64,000 bases of DNA from Pseudomonas sp. ACN8. Lineage in GTDB: Bacteria; Pseudomonadota; Gammaproteobacteria; Pseudomonadales; Pseudomonadaceae. The notes below the pieces were generated by a model. The model had not been told where the DNA came from. It saw only the letters and a program-made list of their open reading frames with translations, and did no database searches. The position numbers were made by a program, and so were the translations under genes. Positions 43,768 to 52,313 of this stretch are shown one piece after another (position 1 is the stretch's first letter; the number at the start of each line of letters is the position of its first letter). Location of the stretch: the NCBI RefSeq assembly GCF_002303925.1, contig NZ_MRCS01000031.1, positions 1 to 64,000 on the forward strand, given 5' to 3'.

Positions 43768-44014
43768 GGAATGGTCTCGAAGAAAAAATACCGAACGGTA
43801 CTTGAATACTATTTGGTCTTTTAATACCATTGGTACCAGACAGCACAATAGGTGGTGCGCCATGAATGCCGACCCCGTCATTTGTTGTGGTGCTGCGAGC
43901 ATCGATCCCTGGCGCATCCAGCGGTCGTCTCGGCGGGCACTGCGCGGGGCGCTGCCAATTAAAAGCCGGGACGCACCATTCACCCGTCTGTGACCAAAAA
44001 AAAGGAAACATGAA
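43768..44014 (+). promoter_or_regulatory. Promoter region of the ligK-like gene
   Basis: It contains TACCG-AA-CGGTA (43789-43800), TGAATACTATTT (43803-43814) and TACCATTGGTA (about 43825-43835), suggesting operators for one regulator. TGAATAC-TATT is shared with the ligJ side. Confidence 0.4.
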
Positions 44015-44704
44015 ATGGCAATAGTAGTGACGAACGTGCGGCGAACGGACGAGCAGGTGGTGCTCGGTCTCTGCGAATTGGGTGTGGCGACGGTGCATGA
44101 GGCGCAGGGGCGCAGAGGGTTGCTCGCTCCTCACCTACGACCTATCTATCGCTCGGCGAAGATCGCCGGCAACGCACTGACCTGTGAAGTCGCGCCGGGG
44201 GATAACTGGATGATCCACGTGGCGGTCGAGCAGGCCCGGCCCGGCGACATCCTGGTCGTTGTGCCGACATCGCCCTGCGAGGACGGTTATTTCGGCGATT
44301 TGCTCGGTGCGGCACTCAAGGCACGCGGTGTAAGGGGATTGGTGATTGATGCCGGGGTGCGGGATGTCGCCACTCTCACCGAGATGGGGTTTCCAGTCTG
44401 GTCGAAGGCGATCTCGGCGCAAGGGACGGTCAAGGAAACCTTGGCCAACGTCCAGGTTCCGGTCGTCTGTGGTGGGGTTCTGATCCATCCGGGGGACGTA
44501 ATAGTCGCCGATGACGATGGGGTCTGTGTCGTGCCGCATGCCCAGGCCGAGAGCGTGCTGACCATCGCGCGGCTGCGCGAGGCTGACGAAGGTGAAAAGC
44601 GCCGTCGCTACGAGGCTGGGGAACTCAGCCTTGACCTGAACAACATGCGTCCGCGGTTGGCGCAGAAGGGCTTGAAATATGTCGAATTTGATTCCAAAGG
44701 TTAG
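44015..44704 (+). CDS. ligK: 4-carboxy-4-hydroxy-2-oxoadipate / HMG aldolase (LigK-like, RraA fold)
   Basis: A 229-residue RraA-fold class II aldolase. The active-site segments are GYFGDLLGAALKARG (Asp) and GLVIDAGVRDVATL (Arg-Asp), as in pyruvate aldolases that split 4-carboxy-4-hydroxy-2-oxoadipate into pyruvate and oxaloacetate. AAGGA lies 8 bp before the ATG. It would use the product of the LigJ-type hydratase encoded on the other strand. Its last 26 bp overlap the start of a truncated cupin. Confidence 0.9.
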   Translation: MAIVVTNVRRTDEQVVLGLCELGVATVHEAQGRRGLLAPHLRPIYRSAKIAGNALTCEVAPGDNWMIHVAVEQARPGDILVVVPTSPCEDGYFGDLLGAALKARGVRGLVIDAGVRDVATLTEMGFPVWSKAISAQGTVKETLANVQVPVVCGGVLIHPGDVIVADDDGVCVVPHAQAESVLTIARLREADEGEKRRRYEAGELSLDLNNMRPRLAQKGLKYVEFDSKG

Positions 44705-44792
44705 GCTGCCGGGGCGGGTGGCCACCGGCATCCAGGACGGCAAGTCCGTGTTCATCAGTGATGGTCAGGTGTCCAGCGCTCACGTCTATTAA
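44679..44792 (+). pseudogene. Truncated cupin paralogue
   Basis: From the ATG at 44679 (overlapping the aldolase end) the frame encodes 37 residues: MSNLIPKVRLPGRVATGIQD, then GKSVFISDGQVSSAHVY. This matches the N-terminus of the full cupin at 38523 (RRVVTGIRDGKSVIVSD, NAHRH). The barrel is missing. It is a remnant of a second copy of the cupin gene, so a LigK-cupin gene order probably existed. Confidence 0.75.
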
Positions 44793-44947
44793 TCGATTTC
44801 GACAGCTCGGCTCACCGCTGTGCCAGCTCGCGGTTGTTCTGCCAACTGCTGTTCACGCTGGACGGCATGACGAACACCGTTGCGCCAACTGCGCAGAGAC
44901 GAGCAGAGCGATTGTTCACATTTTCTTAACCTTCAGAGTGCGCATTG

Positions 44948-45394
44948 ATGGACTCCTTCAAGTCACCACTGGTTCTAACTGGTCGCGTCCTACTGTCACT
45001 GGTATTCCTCCTGTCAGGGATTGACAAGCTAACAGACATCGCCGGTACCGCTGGATACATAGCGAGCGTCGGGCTACCGGCGGCGACCTCCTTGGCCGTG
45101 CTGTCCGGCGCCTTCGAAATTCTCGCCGCCTTGGCACTTGCCTTGGGCTGGAAGGCACGCTGGGCGGCATTTGGATTGGCGCAATTCACCCTGCTGACGA
45201 ATTTCCTGTTCCACAACTATTGGGCTCTCCCCGCTGATCAGGTGTTTATGGAGCAGCTCATGTTCATGAAGAACGTCTCCATCGCCGGCGGCATGCTGGT
45301 CGTAGCAGCGCTTGGTGCGGGACCGATGAGCCTGGATGCGCGTCATGGCAATGACACTACGGGGTTCAGGATGACTTCGAGGGAGCGTCGATGA
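44948..45394 (+). CDS. DoxX-family membrane protein, different subgroup
   Basis: A 148-residue four-helix protein (LTGRVLLSLVFLLSGIDKLT, AATSLAVLSGAFEILAALAL, FTLLTNFLFHNYWALP) of the classic DoxX type with an FHxYW-like motif. It is not closely related to the two DoxX copies at 33854 and 40102. The ATG at 44948 has weak ribosome-binding sequence. Its stop overlaps the start of the transhydrogenase alpha gene (ATGA), implying coupled expression with pntAA. Confidence 0.85.
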   Translation: MDSFKSPLVLTGRVLLSLVFLLSGIDKLTDIAGTAGYIASVGLPAATSLAVLSGAFEILAALALALGWKARWAAFGLAQFTLLTNFLFHNYWALPADQVFMEQLMFMKNVSIAGGMLVVAALGAGPMSLDARHGNDTTGFRMTSRERR

Positions 45395-46512
45395 TCATTG
45401 GCATTCCACTTGAGACGGCTGTGGGGGAAACCCGTGTGGCCGTGACCCCGGAGACGGCCAGGAAGCTCAAGATCCAAGGACACACGCTGCGGTTGCAGTC
45501 GGGCGCCGGCGTCGCCGCTAGCGCGCCGGATGAAGCCTACGTAGCAGTTGGTGTCGAGATCGTCGATCGCATAACCGCTTTCGGTTGCGATCTGGTGCTC
45601 AAGGTACGCTCGCCGCAACCCGATGAACTGGCACTGTTCAAGCCAGGTGCAACGTTGGTGGGCATGCTCAATCCCTTCGACAAGGAGGGTCTACAGCAAC
45701 TCGCCATCAGACAGCTGACGGCCTTCGCCCTCGAAGCCGCACCGCGCACCTCCCGTGCACAGAGCCTTGATGTGCTGTCCTCCCAAGCCAACATCGCCGG
45801 CTATAAAGCCGTGTTGCTGGCCGCTCAGCACTATCCTCGCTTCATGCCGATGCTGATGACCGCTGCGGGTACGGTGAAAGCGGCGCGTGTGCTGATTCTC
45901 GGCGCCGGCGTAGCCGGTTTGCAGGCGATCGCTACGGCGAAACGTCTGGGTGCAGTGATCGAAGCGTCTGACGTACGTCCTGCGGTAAAAGAGCAGATCG
46001 AATCCCTCGGCGCCAAGTTCGTCGACGTGCCTTACGAGACCGATGAAGAGCGTGAATGCGCCGTCGGTGTCGGCGGTTACGCCCGGCCGATGCCGGCCAG
46101 CTGGATGCAACGCCAGGCCGCGGCGGTGCACGAACGCGCCAAGCAGGCGGACATTGTCATTACCACTGCATTGATTCCCGGCCGCAAGGCACCGACGCTG
46201 TTGAGCGCGGAAACCGTGGCCCAGATGAAACCGGGTTCGGTGGTCATCGACCTGGCGGCGGCTCAAGGCGGCAACTGCCCACTGACCGTGGCCGATCAGG
46301 TGGTCATCGAAAATGGCGTGACCATCGTTGGCCCGACCAACCTGGCCAGTGCCGTGGCGGCTGACGCTTCGGCGCTGTACGCCCGCAACCTGCTGGACTT
46401 CCTGACGCTGGTCTTCACCCCGGAAGGCCAATTCCAGATCAACCTCGAAGACAACATCGTCGCCGCGTGCCTGATGTGCCGCGACGCCCAAGTCATCCGC
46501 AAAAACGCCTAA
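45391..46512 (+). CDS. pntAA: NAD(P) transhydrogenase subunit alpha part 1
   Basis: This 373-residue soluble NAD(H)-binding subunit (dI) of the proton-translocating transhydrogenase shows MIIGIPLETAVGETRVAVTP, the nucleotide motif VLILGAGVAGLQAIATAKRL with Asp in IEASDVRP, and the dI loop YARPMPASWMQ. With PntAB and PntB it moves hydride from NADH to NADP, driven by protons. Its ATG overlaps the stop of the DoxX gene. Confidence 0.95.
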   Translation: MIIGIPLETAVGETRVAVTPETARKLKIQGHTLRLQSGAGVAASAPDEAYVAVGVEIVDRITAFGCDLVLKVRSPQPDELALFKPGATLVGMLNPFDKEGLQQLAIRQLTAFALEAAPRTSRAQSLDVLSSQANIAGYKAVLLAAQHYPRFMPMLMTAAGTVKAARVLILGAGVAGLQAIATAKRLGAVIEASDVRPAVKEQIESLGAKFVDVPYETDEERECAVGVGGYARPMPASWMQRQAAAVHERAKQADIVITTALIPGRKAPTLLSAETVAQMKPGSVVIDLAAAQGGNCPLTVADQVVIENGVTIVGPTNLASAVAADASALYARNLLDFLTLVFTPEGQFQINLEDNIVAACLMCRDAQVIRKNA

Positions 46513-46527
46513 GCAGGGATTCAGACG

Positions 46528-46881
46528 ATGGAAGAGCTTATCTCCCCCGGTATCTACAACCTGATCATCTTCGTGCTGGCGATTTATGTCGGTTATCACG
46601 TGGTCTGGAACGTTACACCTGCACTGCACACGCCTTTGATGGCGGTCACCAACGCCATCTCGGCCATCGTGATCGTCGGCGCCATGCTCGCCGCCGCCCT
46701 CACGGTGACCCCGCTGGGCAAGACCATGGGCACCCTGGCTGTTGCCCTGGCCGCGGTCAACGTATTTGGTGGCTTTTTGGTCACCCGCCGGATGCTGGAG
46801 ATGTTCAAGAAAAAAGCGGCTCCGGCAAAGGCACCGGCCGTCCAGCTTATAGTGGTCAATGGAGAGGTGCAGCAAGCATGA
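46528..46881 (+). CDS. pntAB: NAD(P) transhydrogenase subunit alpha part 2
   Basis: A 117-residue membrane subunit with about three helices (NLIIFVLAIYVGYHVVWNVT, ISAIVIVGAMLAAALTV, TMGTLAVALAAVNVFGGFLV) ending in the conserved RMLEMFKKK. It lies 15 bp after pntAA, and its stop overlaps the pntB start. Confidence 0.95.
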   Translation: MEELISPGIYNLIIFVLAIYVGYHVVWNVTPALHTPLMAVTNAISAIVIVGAMLAAALTVTPLGKTMGTLAVALAAVNVFGGFLVTRRMLEMFKKKAAPAKAPAVQLIVVNGEVQQA

Positions 46882-48308
46882 ACCTGATCACGTCTCTGTA
46901 CCTGATCGCCTCGGTCTGCTTCATCCAGGCGCTCAAGGGCCTCTCGCACCCCACCACGTCGCGTCGTGGCAACCTGTTCGGCATGCTCGGCATGGGCCTG
47001 GCGATCCTCACCACGGTCGGCCTGATCTACAAGCTCGGTGCCGAGCTGGCCCATGACGGGATCGTCTACGTGATCGTCGGCCTGCTGGTCGGCGGTACCG
47101 CCGGGTCGATCATGGCCAAACGCGTGGAAATGACCAAGATGCCCGAGCTGGTTGCCTTCATGCACAGCATGATCGGTATGGCCGCGGTGCTCATCGCCAT
47201 TGCGGCGGTAGTCGAGCCGCAATCCCTGGGAATCGTTAAGCAGCTGGGCGACGCGATTCCGGCCGGTAATCGCCTGGAATTGTTCCTCGGTGCCGCGATC
47301 GGTGCAATCACCTTCTCCGGTTCGGTGATCGCCTTCGGCAAGCTCTCGGGCAAGTACAAGTTCCGCCTATTCCAGGGCGCACCGGTCCAGTTCGGTGGCC
47401 AGCACAAGCTGAACCTGCTGCTGGGCCTGGCGACACTGGCACTCGGCGTGACCTTCATGCTCACCGGCAACCTCAGCGCCTTCGCACTGATGCTGGCCCT
47501 GGCCTTCGTGCTGGGCGTGCTGATCATCATCCCGATTGGCGGCGCGGACATGCCGGTGGTGGTGTCGATGCTCAACAGCTACTCCGGCTGGGCAGCGGCG
47601 GGCATCGGCTTCTCGCTGAACAACTCGATGTTGATCATCGCCGGTTCGCTGGTGGGCTCAAGCGGTGCGATCCTCTCGTACATCATGTGCAAGGCGATGA
47701 ACCGTTCGTTCTTCAACGTCCTGCTCGGTGGTTTCGGCAACACCGCGGATGCGGCCGGCCCGGCCGGTTCGAAAGAAGCCCGCCCGGTGAAATCCGGTTC
47801 GGCTGACGACGCGACCTTCCTGCTGACCAACGCCGACACCGTGATCATCGTTCCGGGCTACGGCTTGGCGGTAGCGCGGGCGCAGCACGCGCTGAAAGAG
47901 CTAACAGAGAAGCTGACCCATCGTGGCGTGACCGTGAAGTACGCGATCCACCCGGTCGCTGGTCGTATGCCTGGCCACATGAACGTGTTGCTGGCCGAGG
48001 CCGAAGTGCCTTACGACCAGGTGTTCGAGATGGAAGACATCAACTCCGAGTTCGGTCAGGCCGACGTGGTGCTGGTGTTGGGCGCCAACGACGTGGTCAA
48101 CCCGGCAGCGAAGAACGATCCGAAATCGCCGATTGCCGGCATGCCGATTCTCGAAGCGTTCAAGGCCAAGACCATCATCGTCAACAAGCGCTCGATGGCC
48201 AGCGGCTATGCCGGTCTGGACAACGAACTGTTCTACCTCGACAAAACCATGATGGTCTTCGGCGACGCCAAGAAAGTTATCGAGGACATGGTCAAGGCAG
48301 TCGAGTAG
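46878..48308 (+). CDS. pntB: NAD(P) transhydrogenase subunit beta
   Basis: A 476-residue subunit with about nine membrane helices (dII) followed by the NADP-binding dIII domain (about 300-476: IIVPGYGLAVARAQHALKEL, HPVAGRMPGHMNVLLAEA, LVLGANDVVNPAAKNDPKSP). The ATG overlaps the TGA of pntAB. The complete three-gene set is coupled to a DoxX gene inside an aromatic locus, an unusual place for a housekeeping-type enzyme; it may supply NADPH to oxygenases or hydroxylases. Confidence 0.95.
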   Translation: MNLITSLYLIASVCFIQALKGLSHPTTSRRGNLFGMLGMGLAILTTVGLIYKLGAELAHDGIVYVIVGLLVGGTAGSIMAKRVEMTKMPELVAFMHSMIGMAAVLIAIAAVVEPQSLGIVKQLGDAIPAGNRLELFLGAAIGAITFSGSVIAFGKLSGKYKFRLFQGAPVQFGGQHKLNLLLGLATLALGVTFMLTGNLSAFALMLALAFVLGVLIIIPIGGADMPVVVSMLNSYSGWAAAGIGFSLNNSMLIIAGSLVGSSGAILSYIMCKAMNRSFFNVLLGGFGNTADAAGPAGSKEARPVKSGSADDATFLLTNADTVIIVPGYGLAVARAQHALKELTEKLTHRGVTVKYAIHPVAGRMPGHMNVLLAEAEVPYDQVFEMEDINSEFGQADVVLVLGANDVVNPAAKNDPKSPIAGMPILEAFKAKTIIVNKRSMASGYAGLDNELFYLDKTMMVFGDAKKVIEDMVKAVE

Positions 48309-48668
48309 CCGGCTCCGTTCTACAGCAGGTGCGCACGCAGCATTGATCTCAACTGGCACGTCAGACGACCGCTTGCTCTTTGAGAATTTCGACTCGCTCA
48401 GAGTGGTTAAGTCTTCCCCTTTCCCGTGAGTAAGGGGTACCCGAGATGACATTCCACGGCACCTACCGTGTTGCGAATCGTATTGGCTGATTGGCCTTCG
48501 CCGTCTCATTAGCCTAGATGTCTGCAGGGTTGTTTTTTCGCTTGACTTCGAAGGATAGCGGTAATACTTTTTGTGCATAAAATAAATCTATGGGCACAAC
48601 ACAAAAAACAATGCGTAAAATAATGTTGTGTGAAAACCGCCTGCCACCTGCATTTGAGGACCGCTGAC
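48309..48668. promoter_or_regulatory. Promoter and operator region of the HbpS-like gene
   Basis: TTTTTGTGCATAAAATAAATCTATG at 48568-48592 matches the region upstream of the GntR gene (58525-58551). Just downstream CACAACA (about 48595) and TGTTGTG (about 48623) form an inverted repeat, and a further GCGTAAAATA lies between them. The left part shows no gene. Confidence 0.45.
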
Positions 48669-49085
48669 ATGCGTATGAAACCAGAACTTGAGTTGAGCGA
48701 AGTGGACGGCATGCTGGCCGCCGCGGAGGAAGAAGCGCTTCGTAACGGCTGGGCGGTCTCCATCGCGGTGGTCGATGACGGAGGGCATTTGCTGGCTTTG
48801 CGTCGTTTGCCTGGCGCCTCCAAATCCTCGGCACAAATCGCTATCGAGAAAGCTCGTTGCTCGGCCGTCACTCGCCGGCCCACAAGCTTCTTCGAAGACA
48901 TGGTTGCGGCCGGACGCATCGGGACTCTCTCGTTGGCTGGGGTGATTCCTATGGGGGGTGGGCTGCCAGCACTTTTTGAAGGCCAAGTAGTAGGCGGTAT
49001 TGCCGTCAGTGGTGTGAAGTCCGAGTGCGACATGCAGATCGCAGAGGCTGGCCTGGCGTTTCTCAATCGATGTGAAGTTCGCTGA
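48669..49085 (+). CDS. HbpS/GlcG-family (DUF336) protein
   Basis: A 138-residue protein with the family pattern AEEEALRNGWAVSIAVVDDG, IAIEKARCSAVTRRPTS, GVIPMGGGLPALFEGQVVGG and IAVSGVKSECDMQIAEAGL. HbpS-like proteins bind heme or cobalamin or act as small co-factors beside catabolic oxidoreductases; the role is unproven. GAGGA precedes the ATG at 48669, and a GTG at 48630 is in frame but lacks a site. There is no signal peptide. It heads the envelope gene run. Confidence 0.85.
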   Translation: MRMKPELELSEVDGMLAAAEEEALRNGWAVSIAVVDDGGHLLALRRLPGASKSSAQIAIEKARCSAVTRRPTSFFEDMVAAGRIGTLSLAGVIPMGGGLPALFEGQVVGGIAVSGVKSECDMQIAEAGLAFLNRCEVR

Positions 49086-49214
49086 GCCTCTCCCAACGCC
49101 CTCGTTTCTATCTGAATGCACAAAAAGGAGTCCATTCGCGAGCAAACCCGACAATTCGTGCCCGGCACGATGCATAGACCATCGGTAACAACAATAAAAA
49201 CAGAAGAGGTTTCC

Positions 49215-50870
49215 ATGAAAATGCCGCACAGCCGCCCGGGCCGCCCGGAGCGCTTCACCCGTGTCACAGGTTCCGTCGGCGCCGCCATCGCCTTGTGCAC
49301 CTCGGTCAATGCCGTCGCCTTCCAGTTCGACACGGGCATCCCGGAACTCACCACCAGCTGGGACAATACCCTCAAATACAGCAATGCCTTTCGCCTCAAG
49401 GGTCGCGAGGGCAGCGTCTCCGGCGGCCCCGGCACTTCGGTGCCCAACTCCAATATGGACGATGGTGATCGCAATTTCAGTACCGGCCTGATCTCCAGCC
49501 GGCTCGATCTGCTCTCGGAACTGGACATTCGTTACCAGGATGTCGGCGCACGCCTGAGCGGTGCTGCTTGGTATGACTCTGTCTACAACGACAGCAATGA
49601 CAACGATTCGCCGGCGACGGCCAACGCCCTTAGTGTGAGCAACGATCACTTCACCGATGACACCCGCAACCTCCACGGACGCAAGGCCGAGCTGCTCGAT
49701 GCCTTTGTCTATGGCTCACGCACTCTGGGTTCCACAAGTCTGTCAGGACGCCTGGGGCAGTTCACCCAGATCTATGGAGAAAGCCTGTTCTTCGGTGCCA
49801 ACGGTATCGCCAATGCTCAGTCGACGGTGGACCTGGTCAAGTTGCAATCCGTGCCGGGTTCGCAGTTCAAGGAAATCCTCTTGCCCACAAAGCAGGTCTC
49901 GGGTAACTGGCAACTCACCGACACCGTGAATGTCGGTGCCTATTACCAGTTCGAATGGAACAAGACCCGCCTGCCTGGCTCTGGGAGCTATTTCAGCGGC
50001 GGCGATTTCGTCGGCGATGGTGGCGAAAGCGTGTACTTCCCCACCGGCCGCCTCACGCGCGGCGCCAGTATCAATGCCCGCGATTCGGGGCAGTTCGGTG
50101 CCCAGCTGAAGTTCAGCGTCGAGGACTGGGAGTTCGGCCTCTACGCCGCCAAGTATCACGAGAAGACCCCACTGTTCTACTTCCGTCCCGCGGCGCTGAT
50201 ACCGGGCAACGACGACAGCTACGTGAACGTCTACGCCGAAGACGTCAAGGTCTACGGCGCCAGCTTCAGCACCTTAATGGGGGAGGCTAACGTCGCAGGC
50301 GAACTGTCGATGCGGGTCGATACGCCATTGGCGCCTACCGGCGGTGTGGTGATCGCCGGCCTCGGTGCCGACAATGACAAGAACTCCGCTTACCCGATCG
50401 GCGACTCGCTGCATGCGCAGGTGTCGATGATCAACGTCTACGGGGGCAATAGCCTGTGGGATGCCGCATCGTTCGCCGGGGAGCTGGCGTTCAACCGACG
50501 GCTGAGCATCAAGAAGAACGCCGATCAACTGGACCCCAATACCACCCGCGATGCCTATTCCTTGCGTTTCACCTTCGAACCGCAGTACTTCCAGGTCATC
50601 CCGGGGGTCGATATGCAGTTTCCGGTCACCGTTGGATACACCCCTTACGGTCGTTCTTCGGTCACCCCGCAAGCCTTCGCTCCAGAACACGGTGGCGACA
50701 TCACCCTGGGGCTCAAGGCTGACTACCAGAAGTCCTGGTATGCCTCGCTCAGCTACACCAATTTCTTTGGTGACGGCGGGCCGATCATCGACTCCACAAA
50801 CGCGTACACCTTCAAACAGAACATGAAAGACCGCGACTTCGTCGCCTTCTCGATTCAGCGCACGTTCTGA
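49215..50870 (+). CDS. DUF1302 outer-membrane protein
   Basis: A 551-residue protein with a signal peptide (RVTGSVGAAIALCTSVNAVA) and the DUF1302 start FQFDTGIPELTTSWDNTLKY, followed by beta-strand-rich sequence ending in an aromatic residue (SIQRTF), as outer-membrane barrels do. DUF1302 proteins are probably hydrophobic-compound channels that pair with DUF1329 proteins. The ATG at 49215 with AGAGG is chosen over an upstream codon (49116). Confidence 0.88.
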   Translation: MKMPHSRPGRPERFTRVTGSVGAAIALCTSVNAVAFQFDTGIPELTTSWDNTLKYSNAFRLKGREGSVSGGPGTSVPNSNMDDGDRNFSTGLISSRLDLLSELDIRYQDVGARLSGAAWYDSVYNDSNDNDSPATANALSVSNDHFTDDTRNLHGRKAELLDAFVYGSRTLGSTSLSGRLGQFTQIYGESLFFGANGIANAQSTVDLVKLQSVPGSQFKEILLPTKQVSGNWQLTDTVNVGAYYQFEWNKTRLPGSGSYFSGGDFVGDGGESVYFPTGRLTRGASINARDSGQFGAQLKFSVEDWEFGLYAAKYHEKTPLFYFRPAALIPGNDDSYVNVYAEDVKVYGASFSTLMGEANVAGELSMRVDTPLAPTGGVVIAGLGADNDKNSAYPIGDSLHAQVSMINVYGGNSLWDAASFAGELAFNRRLSIKKNADQLDPNTTRDAYSLRFTFEPQYFQVIPGVDMQFPVTVGYTPYGRSSVTPQAFAPEHGGDITLGLKADYQKSWYASLSYTNFFGDGGPIIDSTNAYTFKQNMKDRDFVAFSIQRTF

Positions 50871-50896
50871 TCTCAGTCATGCTCCGGAGAACAATT

Positions 50897-52249
50897 ATGA
50901 AACAGCATGCTCCCTTTCTTTCAGCTATTGCCCTCTTCAGCCTGGTATCAGGCCAGGCACTCGCGGCCGTTTCTGCCGAACAGGCCAATGCCTTGAAAAG
51001 CACCTTGACCCCAATGGGTGCCGAAAAAGCTGGCAATAAAGACGGCAGCATCCCTGCCTGGACCGGTGGTCTGACCCGGGAAGTAGCCGGGCCCAAGTTC
51101 GGCGACGTGCCGGCCGACCCGTTCCCCGGTGAAAAGCCCCTGCTGCAAATCACCGCGAAAAACGCCGCGCAATACGCCGATAAACTCAGCGAAGGCACCC
51201 GTGCACTGCTGGAGCAATACCCGGACAGCTTCCACCTGGATGTGTATCCCACTCACCGCAGTGCGGCTGCACCGCAGTGGGCCTATGACAATACGCTGGC
51301 CAATGCCACGCAATGCCAGTTGACGCAAAACGGCTTGTCGGTACAGGGGTGCTATGGCGGCGTGCCGTTTCCGATTCCGGCCAACGGCAGTGAGCTTATC
51401 TGGAACTTCCTATTACGTACCGAGGCTGAATCTATCGAACACGGTTACAAGAACATGATCGGCAACTCCGACGGCTCGCGTACTCTCGCCGGTCGTGGCG
51501 TGGAAAACTGGCAATACCCTTACTACTACAAAGAAGGTAACGCCCAAAAGTGGTCTGGACAATACGCGCTGTTGCGTTTCCTCACCACCGAACCACCGTT
51601 CAAGGCCGGTGAGTCGCTCGTAACCCACGACAGTATCGATGCTGCCACCCCCCGTGAAGCCTGGCAGTACCTGGTCGGGCAACGCCGGGTAAGACGTGCG
51701 CCGACTGTGGGCTATGACACCCCGGACTTCGTCGCCTCCGGTGCCAACTACTTCGATGAGGTGCATGGTTTTATCGGCCACCCGGATCGCTACCAATGGA
51801 AGCTTATCGGCAAAAAAGAGATGTACATCCCTTACAACCTCAATAAGTTCCACGCTGAAAAGCCGGCCGACGCTTTCACCGAAAAGACCCTCAACTCCGA
51901 CAAAATGCGCTGGGAACTACACCGGGTCTGGGAGTTGGAAGCTACCGTCGCACCTGGCAAGCGCCATGCAGTGCCTAAGCGTCGCTTTTACATCGATGAG
52001 GACAGCTGGACCATCGCATTGGCGGACGGCTATGACGCCCAGGGCAAACTTTGGCGCGTGATCCAGGCCCTGCCGTTCGTAGTGCCGTCGATTCCTGCAG
52101 TCGTGGTCAAGCCGGTGGTCATCTACAACCTCCAGGCCAAGACCTATAGCGTTGTTCAGGGCTTGAACGGTGAGACCTACAAAGTCGTTGCTCGCAAGCC
52201 GGAGAACTTCTTCACCGGCAACGCGGTGGCATCCGGCTCGGTCCGCTGA
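50897..52249 (+). CDS. DUF1329 periplasmic/outer-membrane lipid-binding-like protein
   Basis: A 450-residue protein with signal peptide (MKQHAPFLSAIALFSLVSGQ, ALA). The mature start ALKSTLTPMGAEKAGNKDGS, PAWTGG is the DUF1329 hallmark, and the fold is LolA/LolB-like. It follows the DUF1302 gene by 26 bp with GGAGAAC before the ATG. It probably carries hydrophobic ligands across the periplasm with the other products of this run. Confidence 0.9.
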   Translation: MKQHAPFLSAIALFSLVSGQALAAVSAEQANALKSTLTPMGAEKAGNKDGSIPAWTGGLTREVAGPKFGDVPADPFPGEKPLLQITAKNAAQYADKLSEGTRALLEQYPDSFHLDVYPTHRSAAAPQWAYDNTLANATQCQLTQNGLSVQGCYGGVPFPIPANGSELIWNFLLRTEAESIEHGYKNMIGNSDGSRTLAGRGVENWQYPYYYKEGNAQKWSGQYALLRFLTTEPPFKAGESLVTHDSIDAATPREAWQYLVGQRRVRRAPTVGYDTPDFVASGANYFDEVHGFIGHPDRYQWKLIGKKEMYIPYNLNKFHAEKPADAFTEKTLNSDKMRWELHRVWELEATVAPGKRHAVPKRRFYIDEDSWTIALADGYDAQGKLWRVIQALPFVVPSIPAVVVKPVVIYNLQAKTYSVVQGLNGETYKVVARKPENFFTGNAVASGSVR

Positions 52250-52313
52250 ACCCGTGACGCAGCAGATGGGGCGCGCATTGCGCACGCCCCATACCCGGAT
52301 TGTCGAGGTTGAG

